Notes under the pieces: generated by a model | The model's database searches: none | Seen by the model: the letters and a program-made list of their open reading frames with translations, nothing else | Told to the model about the DNA's origin: nothing | Assembly: GCA_963764465.1 (NCBI GenBank) | Contig: CAVXSO010000006.1 | Coordinates: forward strand, 124,001 to 188,000 | DNA: 64,000 bases | Direction: 5' to 3' | DNA from: JAJXXT01 sp963764465 | Lineage (GTDB): Bacteria > Pseudomonadota > Alphaproteobacteria > Acetobacterales > Acetobacteraceae | Part shown: positions 51,405 through 59,316 of the stretch, piece by piece | Layout: each line of letters opens with the position of its first letter | Position numbering within the stretch: the stretch's first letter is position 1 | Program-made: the position numbers and the translations under genes

Positions 51405-52583
51405 ATGAGCGCCAACGCCGACGCCTTCGACCGCTGGATCCGCGGGCCTTTCGTGGCCATGAACTCCGAGCTGGAGGAGATGTACTTCGCCCGCGCCGAC
51501 CGCGCCGATGCCGAGGGCGTGGGTGAAGACATCAAGGCGCGCCTGCAGGGCGAGGGGCACCGGCATGTCGTGGCGCTCTGGCAGGAGGGCAACACCGGCG
51601 ACGGGTTCGAAACCGCGTTCGGCGTGCTCGGCAATGTCGGCATGTATCTCGGCGCGCTGCGGCGGCACGAGCTCACCAACCCCGCGCGCGAGGAACGCTC
51701 CCCGTTCCGGGAGGCGTCGTCGCTCGCGATGCATGTCGGCACCTCCATCGGCATGGTGCCGCGCTTTGCCACCGCCCATCTCGCGCAGCGCAATTTCGCC
51801 GTGCGCGGCATCCGCAAGAGCTTCACCAGCCTGCGCGACGAGTTCCTGTTCATCGACGAGAACACGCGCGGCATCCTCAGCATCCAGCGCGCGGCGGACG
51901 CGCTCGGGCGCGTCGTGCTGCTCGGCGTCTCCAACCCTGTCGCGGACGTGGAGTTCGCCGCGGCACTCGCGGCGCTGGAGACGGCGAAGGTCGCCAACGA
52001 GCGGCTGTTCGCACAGCTGGACATCGACCGGTTCTTCTATTCCGTGCGCCCCTACTACAAGCCCTACCGCGTCGGGCGGATGGAATATCGCGGCGCCAAC
52101 GCCGGGGATTTCTCGGGCATCAACGAGATCGACCTGCTGCTCGGCCTGTGCCGCGCCAACGACCCGTCCTACGCCGCGATCCTGGTGGAGAAGACGCCGT
52201 TCATGGTGCCGGAGGACCAGGCGCGGCTGCGCGATTGCATGCGCCACCGCCCGCTGCTCGACGAGTTTTTATCCATTGCCGACCAGGGCGGGGCGGGCGA
52301 GGCCTGGTTCCAGGCGAACGCCCGCGCCTTCCTGCGTATCTGCGACGTCTTCGCCGAGACCGCCCGCCAGCACCACGACGAACTCGTCACGCGCTTCATC
52401 GTCGGCCCCTCGGCGGCGATGGACCAGCGCCACATGGCCGGCCTCACCGCCAGCGGCCCGCCGCTCGCGGCGCTGCTGCGCTCGCTCGAGGCGCTGAGGG
52501 ACCAGCGCATGGCGGCAAGCCGCCCCGACCTGGAAACCCGCCACGACGACCTCGCGAGGCTGCGCGCGCTCTGCCCCGGCTGA
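51405..52583 (+). CDS. PrnB-like protein (DUF1864), IDO/TDO haem-enzyme superfamily
   Basis: The 392-residue protein resembles the family of monodechloroaminopyrrolnitrin synthase PrnB, related in fold to indoleamine/tryptophan 2,3-dioxygenase. The most telling block is FFYSVRPYYKPYRVGRMEYR followed by GANAGDFSGINEIDLLLGLC. N-terminal (DRWIRGPFVAMNSELEEMYFA) and C-terminal helices (IADQGGAGEAWFQANARAFL, RFIVGPSAAMDQRHMAGL) fill out the all-helical fold. PrnB rearranges 7-chlorotryptophan; nothing around this gene indicates pyrrolnitrin synthesis, so another indole substrate is likely. It interrupts the usual yceD-rpmF pair. Confidence 0.75.
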   Translation: MSANADAFDRWIRGPFVAMNSELEEMYFARADRADAEGVGEDIKARLQGEGHRHVVALWQEGNTGDGFETAFGVLGNVGMYLGALRRHELTNPAREERSPFREASSLAMHVGTSIGMVPRFATAHLAQRNFAVRGIRKSFTSLRDEFLFIDENTRGILSIQRAADALGRVVLLGVSNPVADVEFAAALAALETAKVANERLFAQLDIDRFFYSVRPYYKPYRVGRMEYRGANAGDFSGINEIDLLLGLCRANDPSYAAILVEKTPFMVPEDQARLRDCMRHRPLLDEFLSIADQGGAGEAWFQANARAFLRICDVFAETARQHHDELVTRFIVGPSAAMDQRHMAGLTASGPPLAALLRSLEALRDQRMAASRPDLETRHDDLARLRALCPG

Positions 52584-52691
52584 ACGGGCGGGGCGAAACG
52601 AGCGGGGCTGAACCGGCGGCGCCGCACGGGCCCCCTCGCGCGACTCCCACTTGGCGCATAGGTTGCCTGCCGGCGCGGGATGGGCTCGCGC

Positions 52692-52748
52692 TTGCGGGGG
52701 GTAGGGGTGTCTGCTAGGAGGCGCCGGTTCCGTTACGTGACTGTCACG
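52692..52748 (+). promoter_or_regulatory. Candidate rpmF-plsX-fabH promoter with dyad
   Basis: TTGCGG (52692-52697), 17-bp spacer, TAGGAG (52715-52720), then a perfect dyad CGTGAC-T-GTCACG (52736-52748) just downstream of the expected start site, about 65 bp before rpmF. The dyad could be an operator. The gap 52584-52812 has no gene. Confidence 0.4.
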
Positions 52749-52812
52749 CGCGCTGCCGCCTCCACGGTGGTCGGCCCCTGCGTCGTCACCCGAAGAGAAG
52801 GGCTCTCCTCCG

Positions 52813-53016
52813 ATGGCTGTTCCCAAGCGAAAGACCTCGCCGTCCCGTCGCGGCATGCGCCGCAGCCACCAGGCGCTGCCGGCCGAGGCGCACGCCGAGT
52901 GCGCCAATTGCGGCGAACTGAAGCGCCCGCACCATGTCTGCCCGCATTGCGGCCACTACGACGGCCGCGAGGTGGCGGAGGCCGGGGCGGCGCTCAAGGG
53001 CACCGTCCGGGTCTGA
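52813..53016 (+). CDS. rpmF: Ribosomal protein bL32
   Basis: Large-subunit protein of 67 residues: AVPKRKTSPSRRGMRRSHQAL at the N-terminus, in two halves of the signature, and the zinc-binding pattern CANCGELKRPHHVCPHCG. Tail GTVRV. First gene of the conserved rpmF-plsX-fabH group, with plsX 46 bp later. Confidence 0.97.
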   Translation: MAVPKRKTSPSRRGMRRSHQALPAEAHAECANCGELKRPHHVCPHCGHYDGREVAEAGAALKGTVRV

Positions 53017-53062
53017 CCCGGCCGCGGCCGACGCGCATGGCGCCACGCGCCAGGGCTGTGCG

Positions 53063-54109
53063 GTGAGCGGCTTCAGCCTCGCGATCGACGCCATGGGCGG
53101 CGACGCCGCGCCGGATATCGTGGTCGACGGCCTCGCCATCGCGGCCGAGCGTCATCCCGGCGCGAGCTTCCTGCTGTTCGGCGACGAGGCGCGGGTGGCG
53201 CCGCTGCTGGCGCGCCACCGGCGCCTGGCGACGGCGGAGCTGCGCCACACGACGGATGCCATCGGCAACGACACCAAGGTCGCGGCGGCGCTGCGCATGC
53301 GCCAGGCCTCGATGCGGCTCGCGATCGACGCCGTCGCGCGCAGCGAGGCCGCGGGCGTGGTCTCCGCCGGCAATACCGGGGCGCTGCTGGCGCTGTCCAA
53401 GATCGTCATCAAGACCCTGCCGGGGATCGACCGGCCGGCCATGGCCGCGATCGGCCCCTCGGCGCGCGGCGACATCGTCATGCTCGACCTCGGCGCCAAC
53501 GTCACCTGCGATACCCGCAATCTCGTGGAATTCGCGCTGATGGGCGACGTCTTCTCCCGCACCGTGCTCGGCCTCACCGCGCCGACGATCGGGCTGCTCA
53601 ATGTCGGCTCCGAGGATATGAAGGGCGGCGATACGCTGCGCGACGCCGCCGAGGCGCTGCGCGCGAGCCACCTCGCCGCCCAGTTCCACGGCTTCGTCGA
53701 GGGCCACGACATCGCCGCCGGCACCACGGACGTGGTGGTGACGGACGGCTTCACCGGCAACGTGGCACTCAAGACCGGGGAGGGCGCGCTGCGCCTGGTG
53801 GGGCAGCTGCTGCGCCAGGTTTTTTCCGCGTCCATTGCCAGCCGGCTCGCGTATCTCCTGGCGCGGCCGGGGCTGGCGCGGCTGCGGGAGTGGCTCGACC
53901 CCAGGCGCTACAACGGCGCGGTGATGCTGGGGCTCAACGGCGTGGTGGTGAAGTCCCATGGCGGCACCGACGCGGAGGGCTTCGCCCACGCGGTCGACGT
54001 CGCCATGGACATGGTGACGCACGGTTTCAACGACGGGATCCGCGAGGGGCTCGCGCGGATCGGCAGGCTGGAGACGAATCATGGATCAGCAGACGCCGCC
54101 GCTTCCTGA
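53063..54109 (+). CDS. plsX: Phosphate acyltransferase PlsX
   Basis: Makes acyl-phosphate from acyl-ACP for phospholipid synthesis. The 348 residues from GTG 53063 begin SGFSLAIDAMGGDAAPDIVV, the expected N-terminus, so the long open frame further upstream is excluded. Other landmarks are GVVSAGNTGALLALS, VTDGFTGNVALKTGEGA and GLNGVVVKSHGGTDAEGFAHAV. It overlaps fabH by 29 bp. Confidence 0.95.
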   Translation: MSGFSLAIDAMGGDAAPDIVVDGLAIAAERHPGASFLLFGDEARVAPLLARHRRLATAELRHTTDAIGNDTKVAAALRMRQASMRLAIDAVARSEAAGVVSAGNTGALLALSKIVIKTLPGIDRPAMAAIGPSARGDIVMLDLGANVTCDTRNLVEFALMGDVFSRTVLGLTAPTIGLLNVGSEDMKGGDTLRDAAEALRASHLAAQFHGFVEGHDIAAGTTDVVVTDGFTGNVALKTGEGALRLVGQLLRQVFSASIASRLAYLLARPGLARLREWLDPRRYNGAVMLGLNGVVVKSHGGTDAEGFAHAVDVAMDMVTHGFNDGIREGLARIGRLETNHGSADAAAS

Positions 54110-55101
54110 AGCGCGGCTCGCCCAGGGCATGGCGGCCGGGACGCGCGCGGTGATCGCGGGCACCGGCAGCTACCTGCCGGAACGCGCCGTGACCAACGAC
54201 GACCTGTCGAAGACGATCGACACCTCGGACGAGTGGATCCGCGAGCGCACCGGCATCGGCAGGCGCCATCTCGCGCAGCCGCACGAGACCTGCGCCTTCA
54301 TGGCGACCAGGGCGGCGGAAAGGGCGCTCGCCGCCGCCGGCATGGCAGCCGGGCAGATCGACGCGATCCTGCTCGCCACCGCGACCCCGGACGAGGCGTT
54401 CCCCGCCACGGCGCTGCGCGTGCAGGCAGCACTGGGCGCCGGCGGCTTCGGCTTCGACCTCTCGGCGGCGTGCAGCGGCTTCATCTACGCGCTCGGCACC
54501 GCGGAGGCGATGATCGCCGCCGGGCGCATCCGCACCGCGCTGGTGATCGGGTCCGAGGTCTATTCGCGGATCATGAACTGGCAGGACCGCGGCACCTGCG
54601 TGCTGTTCGGCGACGGCGCCGGTGCCGTCGTGCTGCGCGCCGGGGAGGCCGGCCCGGGTCTGCCGGGAATCCTTTCAAATTCATCTGCATGCGGACGGAA
54701 AACTCGGCGACATCCTGTACGTGGACGGCGCTGTCGGCAGGCCCGACAAGCCCGGCCACCTGGTGATGAACGGGCGGGAGGTGTTCCGCCACGCCGTCAT
54801 CCGCCTCTCCGAGACCGTGGAGGAGGCGCTGGCCGCCAACGGGCTCGAGAAGGCGGATATCGACTGGCTGGTGCCGCACCAGGCCAACAAGCGCATCATC
54901 GACGCGATCGGCAAGCGGCTGCACCTGCCGCCGGAACGGGTGGTGACGACGGTGGAGCGGCACGCCAACACCTCCGCCGCCTCGGTGCCGCTGGCGCTGG
55001 ACGAGGCGGTGCGCGACGGGCGCATCCGTGCCGGCGACCTGGTGCTGATGGAGGCGCTGGGCGGCGGCCTGACCTGGGGTTCGGCGCTCGTCCGGATGTA
55101 G
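54081..55101 (+). CDS. fabH: Beta-ketoacyl-ACP synthase III (FabH), frameshifted as sequenced
   Basis: Starts fatty-acid chains by condensing acetyl-CoA with malonyl-ACP. From ATG 54081 the first frame gives GTGSYLPERAVTNDDLSKTI, DTSDEWIRERTGI and the nucleophile Cys in DLSAACSGFIYAL, to GAVVLRAGEAGPG and GILS at about 54675. The rest is in the next frame: FQIHLHADGKLGDIL, then DWLVPHQANKRIID (His) and ERHANTSAASVPLAL (Asn), ending at 55101. Net shift +1 (or -2) near 54665-54680. Without it the protein would be about 340 residues, the usual size. The first frame would otherwise run as nonsense to 55148. A real mutation and a sequencing indel are both possible. Confidence 0.9.
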
Positions 55102-55160
55102 CCCGCCGCCTTCGCGCCGGGATTCATGGTGCCCGGACAAGCGTTTGATTGTTCGACTTC

Positions 55161-55190
55161 TTGACGGGGACCCCCAAGTCTCCCTAGCGT
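55161..55190 (+). promoter_or_regulatory. Candidate promoter giving a leaderless ihfA mRNA
   Basis: TTGACG (55161-55166), 18-bp spacer, TAGCGT (55185-55190). The predicted start site falls about at the A of the ihfA ATG (55197), and no Shine-Dalgarno is visible between. Confidence 0.45.
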
Positions 55191-55196
55191 CGAATC

Positions 55197-55508
55197 ATGA
55201 ACACCGTCACACGCGCCCATCTGACCGAGACCATCTACACCCAGGTGGGCCTGTCGCGGAACGAGTCGGCCGACCTGCTTGAGACCGTGCTGAGCCGGAT
55301 GAGCTCGGCGCTGGAAGGCGGAGAATCCGTCAAGATCAGTGGGTTCGGGACGTTTTCTGTGCGTCAGAAGGGCCGCCGGATCGGGCGTAACCCGAAGACC
55401 GGAGTCGAGGTCCCCATCCTGCCGCGCCGCGTGCTCGTGTTCCGCCCGAGCCAGGTGCTCAAGGCACACGTGAACCATACCGCCGTTCCCGCCGGAGACG
55501 ATGAATGA
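55197..55508 (+). CDS. ihfA: Integration host factor subunit alpha
   Basis: DNA-bending nucleoid protein working with IhfB. The 103 residues show HLTETIYTQVGLSRNESADLLE, the core VKISGFGTFSVRQKGRRIGRN with PKTGVEVPI (the beta-arm Pro that intercalates in DNA) and FRPSQVLKAHVN. No ribosome site precedes the ATG; see the promoter at 55161-55190. It is the fourth gene of the conserved rpmF-plsX-fabH-ihfA-merR order. Confidence 0.96.
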   Translation: MNTVTRAHLTETIYTQVGLSRNESADLLETVLSRMSSALEGGESVKISGFGTFSVRQKGRRIGRNPKTGVEVPILPRRVLVFRPSQVLKAHVNHTAVPAGDDE

Positions 55509-55536
55509 CGGGAACGACCAGCGAGGGCGCCGGTGA

Positions 55537-56046
55537 ATGAGTGACGCGGAGCCGATGGCGGCACGCGCGCGCGCCAAGAAGGCCCCCAGTGCCTTCCGCA
55601 CCATCAGCGAGGTCGCGGACGATCTGCATATCCCGCAGCATGTGCTGCGTTTCTGGGAAACCAAATTCACCCAGGTGAAGCCGCTCAAGCGCGGTGGCGG
55701 GCGGCGCTACTACCGGCCCGAGGATATCGAGCTGCTGCGCCGGATCGCCGACCTGCTCTACACCCAGGGCTACACGATCAAGGGCGTGCAGCGCCTGCTG
55801 CGCGAGGGCGGTGGGAAGCTCGCCGATAACATTCCCCCGCCATCGCCCGCCGAGCAGGCCGCGGCGGCCGCCGAGCGTGGCGAGGCGCGCGAGCCGGAAC
55901 TGCCGATGCCGGGCCTCGCACCGGCCGGCGGCACCGCGTCGAAGCAGGCCGCGAAGCCGCGCCAGGATGGCGAGGCGGAACGGCTGCGCGCGGTGCTCGC
56001 GGGCGTGCTCGAGGAGCTGGAGGCGATCCGCGCGCTGCTGCCCTGA
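55537..56046 (+). CDS. MerR-family transcriptional regulator
   Basis: The 169-residue protein has an N-terminal MerR DNA-binding domain: FRTISEVADDLHIPQHVLRFW, ETKFTQVKPLKRGGGRRYYR, DIELLRRIADLLYTQGYTI. A Pro/Ala/Glu-rich region and a short C-terminal helix (RAVLAGVLEELEAIRALL) follow. It lacks the metal-binding Cys of MerR proper. Genes of this type follow ihfA in most alphaproteobacteria; the effector is unknown. Confidence 0.9.
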   Translation: MSDAEPMAARARAKKAPSAFRTISEVADDLHIPQHVLRFWETKFTQVKPLKRGGGRRYYRPEDIELLRRIADLLYTQGYTIKGVQRLLREGGGKLADNIPPPSPAEQAAAAAERGEAREPELPMPGLAPAGGTASKQAAKPRQDGEAERLRAVLAGVLEELEAIRALLP

Positions 56047-56058
56047 AGGCTGGGCGAT

Positions 56059-56100
56059 TTGATCGCGATCAAGGCCATCCCGCGCCGCGGTGCCTAACGA
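56059..56100 (+). promoter_or_regulatory. FNR/FixK-type box and class II promoter for the CBS-domain gene
   Basis: TTGAT-CGCG-ATCAA at 56059-56072 is a perfect FNR/FixK box, followed by GG as in rhizobial FixK sites. TAACGA at 56095-56100 can be the -10. The box would then be centred about -41.5 from a start near 56107, the class II activator position. The CBS gene ATG is at 56140. Confidence 0.75.
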
Positions 56101-56139
56101 TAACGAGCACGCGGGAAGCGCCCGCGCCGGAGGAAGACC

Positions 56140-56559
56140 ATGGAACAGCGTCCGCTCGGGGTCATCGTGCTCAACCAGAAGCCGCTCACCATGCCGCCGA
56201 CAGCGACGGTGGTGGAGGCCTGCAGGCGCATGCGGGAGCGGCGCGTGGGCGCGGTGCTGGTGACGGACGAGAACGGCAGGCTGGTCGGCATATTCACCGG
56301 CCGCGACGCTGTCGCGCGCGTGCTGGCGGAGGGCCGTTCCGCCCACACCCGGCTCGAGGAGGTGATGACCCCCAGGCCCGACACGATGCGCCGCGGCATG
56401 CACGCGGTGGAGGCGCTGCGGCTGATGCGCGACGGCGGTTTCCGCCACGTTCCGGTGGTGGAGGGCGACGTGCTGCTCGGCGTCGTCTCCCACGGCGATT
56501 TCCGCGGCGGCGAGATCGACCGGCTCGACGAGGAGACGGGTCTCTGGGAACGGCTCTAG
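56140..56559 (+). CDS. CBS-domain pair protein
   Basis: The 139-residue protein consists of two CBS motifs: LTMPPTATVVEACRRMRERRVGAVLVTDENGRLVGIFTGRD (read in two parts) and MTPRPDTMRRGMHAVEALRLM, then RHVPVVEGDVLLGVVSHGDF. CBS pairs bind adenine nucleotides and sense energy state. A GGAGGAAGACC site lies before the ATG. The upstream FNR/FixK box indicates induction at low oxygen, as known for CBS genes in FixK regulons of other alphaproteobacteria. It is convergent with phaC. Confidence 0.9.
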   Translation: MEQRPLGVIVLNQKPLTMPPTATVVEACRRMRERRVGAVLVTDENGRLVGIFTGRDAVARVLAEGRSAHTRLEEVMTPRPDTMRRGMHAVEALRLMRDGGFRHVPVVEGDVLLGVVSHGDFRGGEIDRLDEETGLWERL

Positions 56560-56587
56560 AGCCGGTCCTCGCCCAGGGATTCCACCG

Positions 56588-58414
56588 TCAGGTCTGCAGC
56601 ACGTAGGTTCCCGGCGCGTTGCCCAGGGCGGGCAGCCCCTTCGCCCGGTTGCCCAGCGGCGGCGGCGCCACGGGCGCGCCGGAGTGGTGGGCGAGCCAGC
56701 TGGCCCAGGCGGTCCACCATGACCCCTCGTGCCGTGTGGCCGCGCCCAGCCACTCGTCGGGCGAAAGGTAGATGTCGTGCGGCCGGCGCTCGTGCAGCAT
56801 GTAGTGCCGCCCGGGATGGCCCGGCTCGCTCACGATGCCGGCGTTGTGCCCGCCCGAGGTCAGCACGAAGTCGATGTCGGTGCGGGTCAGGCGGTGAATG
56901 TTGTAGACGCTGCGCCACGGGGCGATGTTGTCGCGGTCGGTGCCGACGACGAACATCGGCGAGTGCACATCCGACAGCACCACGGTGCGCCCGTCCACGC
57001 GCATCCGTCCCTCGGAGAACTCGTTGTCGAGGAAGAGCCGGCGCAGATATTCCGCGTGCATCCGCGCCGGCATGCGGGTCGCGTCCGCGTTCCAGGCCAT
57101 CAGGTCGTTGGGCTTGTCGTCCTCGCCCAGCAGGTAGACCCGCACTGCGCGCTGCCACACCAGGTCGCGCGAGCGCAGGAGCTGGAAGGCCCCGGCCATC
57201 TGCCGCGAATCAAGGAAGCCCTGGCGCCACATCACGTCCTCGAGCAGGGCGAGCTGGCTGTCGTTGATGAACAGGCGCAGTTCCCCGGCCTCGTGGAAAT
57301 CGGTCTGGGCGGCGAGCAGGCTGATGGTGGCGAGGCGGTTGTCGTCCTCGCGCGCCATGGCGGCGGCGGCGATGGCGAGCAGCGTGCCGCCCAGGCAGTA
57401 GCCGGTGGCGTGCAGGCGCTTCGCTCCCGTGATCGCCAGCGTCGCGTCGATCGCCGCCATGACGCCATGGCTGCGATAGTCGTCGAAGGCGACATCGCGC
57501 ATCGACGCATCCGGATTGCGCCATGAGATGCAGAAGACGGTGAAGCCCTGGCTTATCAGGTAGCTGATCATCGAGTTCTGCGGCGAGAGGTCGAGGATGT
57601 AGTACTTCATGATCCAGGCTGGAACGATCAGCACCGGTTCCGGCCGGACCGCCGCCGTGGTCGGCTGATATTGCAGCAGCTCGATGAGGTCGTTGCGGAA
57701 CACGACCTTCCCCGGCGTCACCGCGACCTCATGGCCGGGGCGGAAGTGCGGGTCGAGTGAAGGGCGCAGGTTGAGCGCGCGTTCCTGGTCGCGCATCCAC
57801 ATCGCGGCGCCGTTCACCAGGTTGGCGCCGTGGCTCTTGAGCGTGGTTTCGATGACCTGCGGGTTGGACCAGGGGAAGTTGGAGGGGGCCAGCGCCTCCA
57901 GCACCTGGCGCAGGGCGAAGCCCATGATGGTCAGGCTCTGCGGCGAGGCGCCGCGCAGGCCCTCCATCGCCGCGCAGCACCACAACTCCGCGAGCAGGTG
58001 CGCCTGGTAGAGCGCGTTGAAGGGAGGTACCCGCCAGCTCGGGTCGTCCCAGCGGTGGTCCTGCGGGTCTTCGGTCGCGGCGGGCTCGCTGGCGAGCAGG
58101 AAGGCGGCGAAGCGCTGCGCCTGGCGCAGAGCGAGGGCAGCGAGCTCCACCTGGCGGAAGGGCGCGTTGGCGAGATGGATCGCCCAGTCGAGATGCGCGA
58201 TCGCGAGCGTCGAGGGCGAAAGCGCGCCGGTGCCGAGCGCCTCGGTCGCGTGGAACAGCCGGTCGAGGTCGGACAGGCTCCCGATCGGCGGCGGCGGGGG
58301 CGGCAGGAGGGCCGGTGGCGCGGACCGTCGCCCGGTGCTCTGGCGCAACGGCGCGGCCGGGCGCGGTTTGCGTGGGGTTCGGGCGGTGGTTTTCGGGGGC
58401 GATTTCCGAGTCAT
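56588..58414 (-). CDS. phaC: Class I poly(3-hydroxyalkanoate) synthase
   Basis: Polymerises 3-hydroxyacyl-CoA into storage polyester. The 608 residues start at ATG 58414 (MTRKSPPKTTARTP; a GTG-type extension to 58441 is unneeded). After a Pro/Arg-rich leader come the conserved FPWSNPQVIETTLKSHGANL and VPAWIMKYYILDLSPQNSM. The lipase-like box GYCLGG has catalytic Cys340. The Asp is in SPMFVVGTDRDNIAPW, and SGGHNAGIVSEPG carries the His. No phaA/phaB or phasin genes are in the window. It is divergent from tRNA-Pro. Confidence 0.95.
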   Translation of the reverse strand: MTRKSPPKTTARTPRKPRPAAPLRQSTGRRSAPPALLPPPPPPIGSLSDLDRLFHATEALGTGALSPSTLAIAHLDWAIHLANAPFRQVELAALALRQAQRFAAFLLASEPAATEDPQDHRWDDPSWRVPPFNALYQAHLLAELWCCAAMEGLRGASPQSLTIMGFALRQVLEALAPSNFPWSNPQVIETTLKSHGANLVNGAAMWMRDQERALNLRPSLDPHFRPGHEVAVTPGKVVFRNDLIELLQYQPTTAAVRPEPVLIVPAWIMKYYILDLSPQNSMISYLISQGFTVFCISWRNPDASMRDVAFDDYRSHGVMAAIDATLAITGAKRLHATGYCLGGTLLAIAAAAMAREDDNRLATISLLAAQTDFHEAGELRLFINDSQLALLEDVMWRQGFLDSRQMAGAFQLLRSRDLVWQRAVRVYLLGEDDKPNDLMAWNADATRMPARMHAEYLRRLFLDNEFSEGRMRVDGRTVVLSDVHSPMFVVGTDRDNIAPWRSVYNIHRLTRTDIDFVLTSGGHNAGIVSEPGHPGRHYMLHERRPHDIYLSPDEWLGAATRHEGSWWTAWASWLAHHSGAPVAPPPLGNRAKGLPALGNAPGTYVLQT

Positions 58415-58528
58415 AAGCCAAGGATATGGTGGGCGACACACGCTCGCGCCATGATCGAGGTCAAGATCGCGCCGAGGGCGCCGGGCCCTGTTGCCCCGGC
58501 CGGGCGCGCAGGCTAGACCGCGCTGCGT

Positions 58529-58605
58529 CGGAGCGTAGCGCAGCCTGGTAGCGCATCAGTCTGGGGGACTGGGGGTCGTGGGTTCAAATCCCGCCGCTCC
58601 GACCA
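58529..58605 (+). tRNA. tRNA-Pro (anticodon GGG)
   Basis: The acceptor stem CGGAGCG (58529-58535) pairs with CGCTCCG (58595-58601), followed by A and an encoded CCA (58603-58605). D-loop AGCCTGGTAGC and T-arm GTGGGTTCAAATCCC-type sequence are present. The anticodon stem TCAGT/ACTGG encloses the loop CTGGGGG with GGG at 58563-58565. A short T-run follows and may end the transcript. Confidence 0.95.
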
Positions 58606-58758
58606 TTTTCCTCATATGCCGAGCCGAGCCGAGCCGTGGCGATGCGTCACGCGTCGCGATCCGTGCCGCGGGCCGGAGGCTCGCGGCCTCACCGCTGGCT
58701 GGAACCTGAGCCCGGCGCGGTCCGGCGGTGCCCGGCCGTTGCCAAAATAGCGTGACCA

Positions 58759-58790
58759 CAAAAAAACCGGGACCATTCGCTTGGTCCCGG
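58759..58790 (-). terminator. Rho-independent terminator, minus strand
   Basis: On the minus strand CCGGGACCA-AGCGAA-TGGTCCCGG (58767-58790) is a perfect 9-bp stem followed by seven or more T (58759-58766). It ends a leftward transcript from the 59.1-kb region; a possible small gene lies at 58997-59128. Confidence 0.85.
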
Positions 58791-58875
58791 CTTGAGGTGT
58801 GGGGAGAGAACGGCCCGGATCATGCCGGGGGAGGCCGTCTGGGCCGCATGGGCGTGGTCGGCACGGCGGGTGCTT

Positions 58876-58935
58876 CGGCCGATTGGTGGACGGCCGATTG
58901 GTGGACGGCGATCGGTGGACTGCGGATCGGTGGTG
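58876..58935 (+). repeat. Degenerate 15-bp tandem repeat, 4 units
   Basis: CGGCCGATTGGTGGA occurs at 58876 and 58891, followed by two diverged 15-bp units (58906 and 58921, with ATCGGTGGA cores). It is in the non-coding part between the terminator and the small minus-strand gene, so it would be in that transcript's 3' region. The remaining bases of 58606-58996 show no gene. Confidence 0.85.
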
Positions 58936-58996
58936 CGGCACGTCGGGTCGAGGCCGGAAGCCGGGGCTCCGGCAGGCGTCGTCAGGCCGGGCGAAC

Positions 58997-59128
58997 TCAG
59001 GCGATCGAGGTGGCGGAGGCGATCGTCGCGACCCGGCTGCTCAGGCTGACCTGGTGGGCAATGGCGCCGCCAAGCGTCGCCGAGAAAACCATTCCAGCCA
59101 CCATGATCTCGAAAACGGCGCGTCGCAT
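58997..59128 (-). CDS. Possible 43-residue membrane peptide
   Basis: The ATG at 59128 is preceded by CCGGAGACCTTCG, a fair ribosome site; an in-frame ATG at 59146 would add six residues. The peptide has a basic start, one hydrophobic segment (FEIMVAGMVFSATLGGAIA) and a polar Ser/Thr/Ala tail. A strong minus-strand terminator 207 bp downstream supports a leftward transcript here. I recognise no family. It could instead be the leader of a non-coding RNA. Confidence 0.45.
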   Translation of the reverse strand: MRRAVFEIMVAGMVFSATLGGAIAHQVSLSSRVATIASATSIA

Positions 59129-59316
59129 CGAAGGTCTCCGGTTCATGTCGTGGCGTTCATATAGCGGGCTTCGCCGCCCGGTGGTGTCACCTTTTGTGCA
59201 GACGTCGTGGCTTGTTAGGCTATCCTTTACTGATCGTTTCGCGCGGTTGCCGCCGTGCCGGTGAGATGGCCTGCACCGTTGGATGACGGAGACGTAACAT
59301 TTCGGACAAGCAACAG

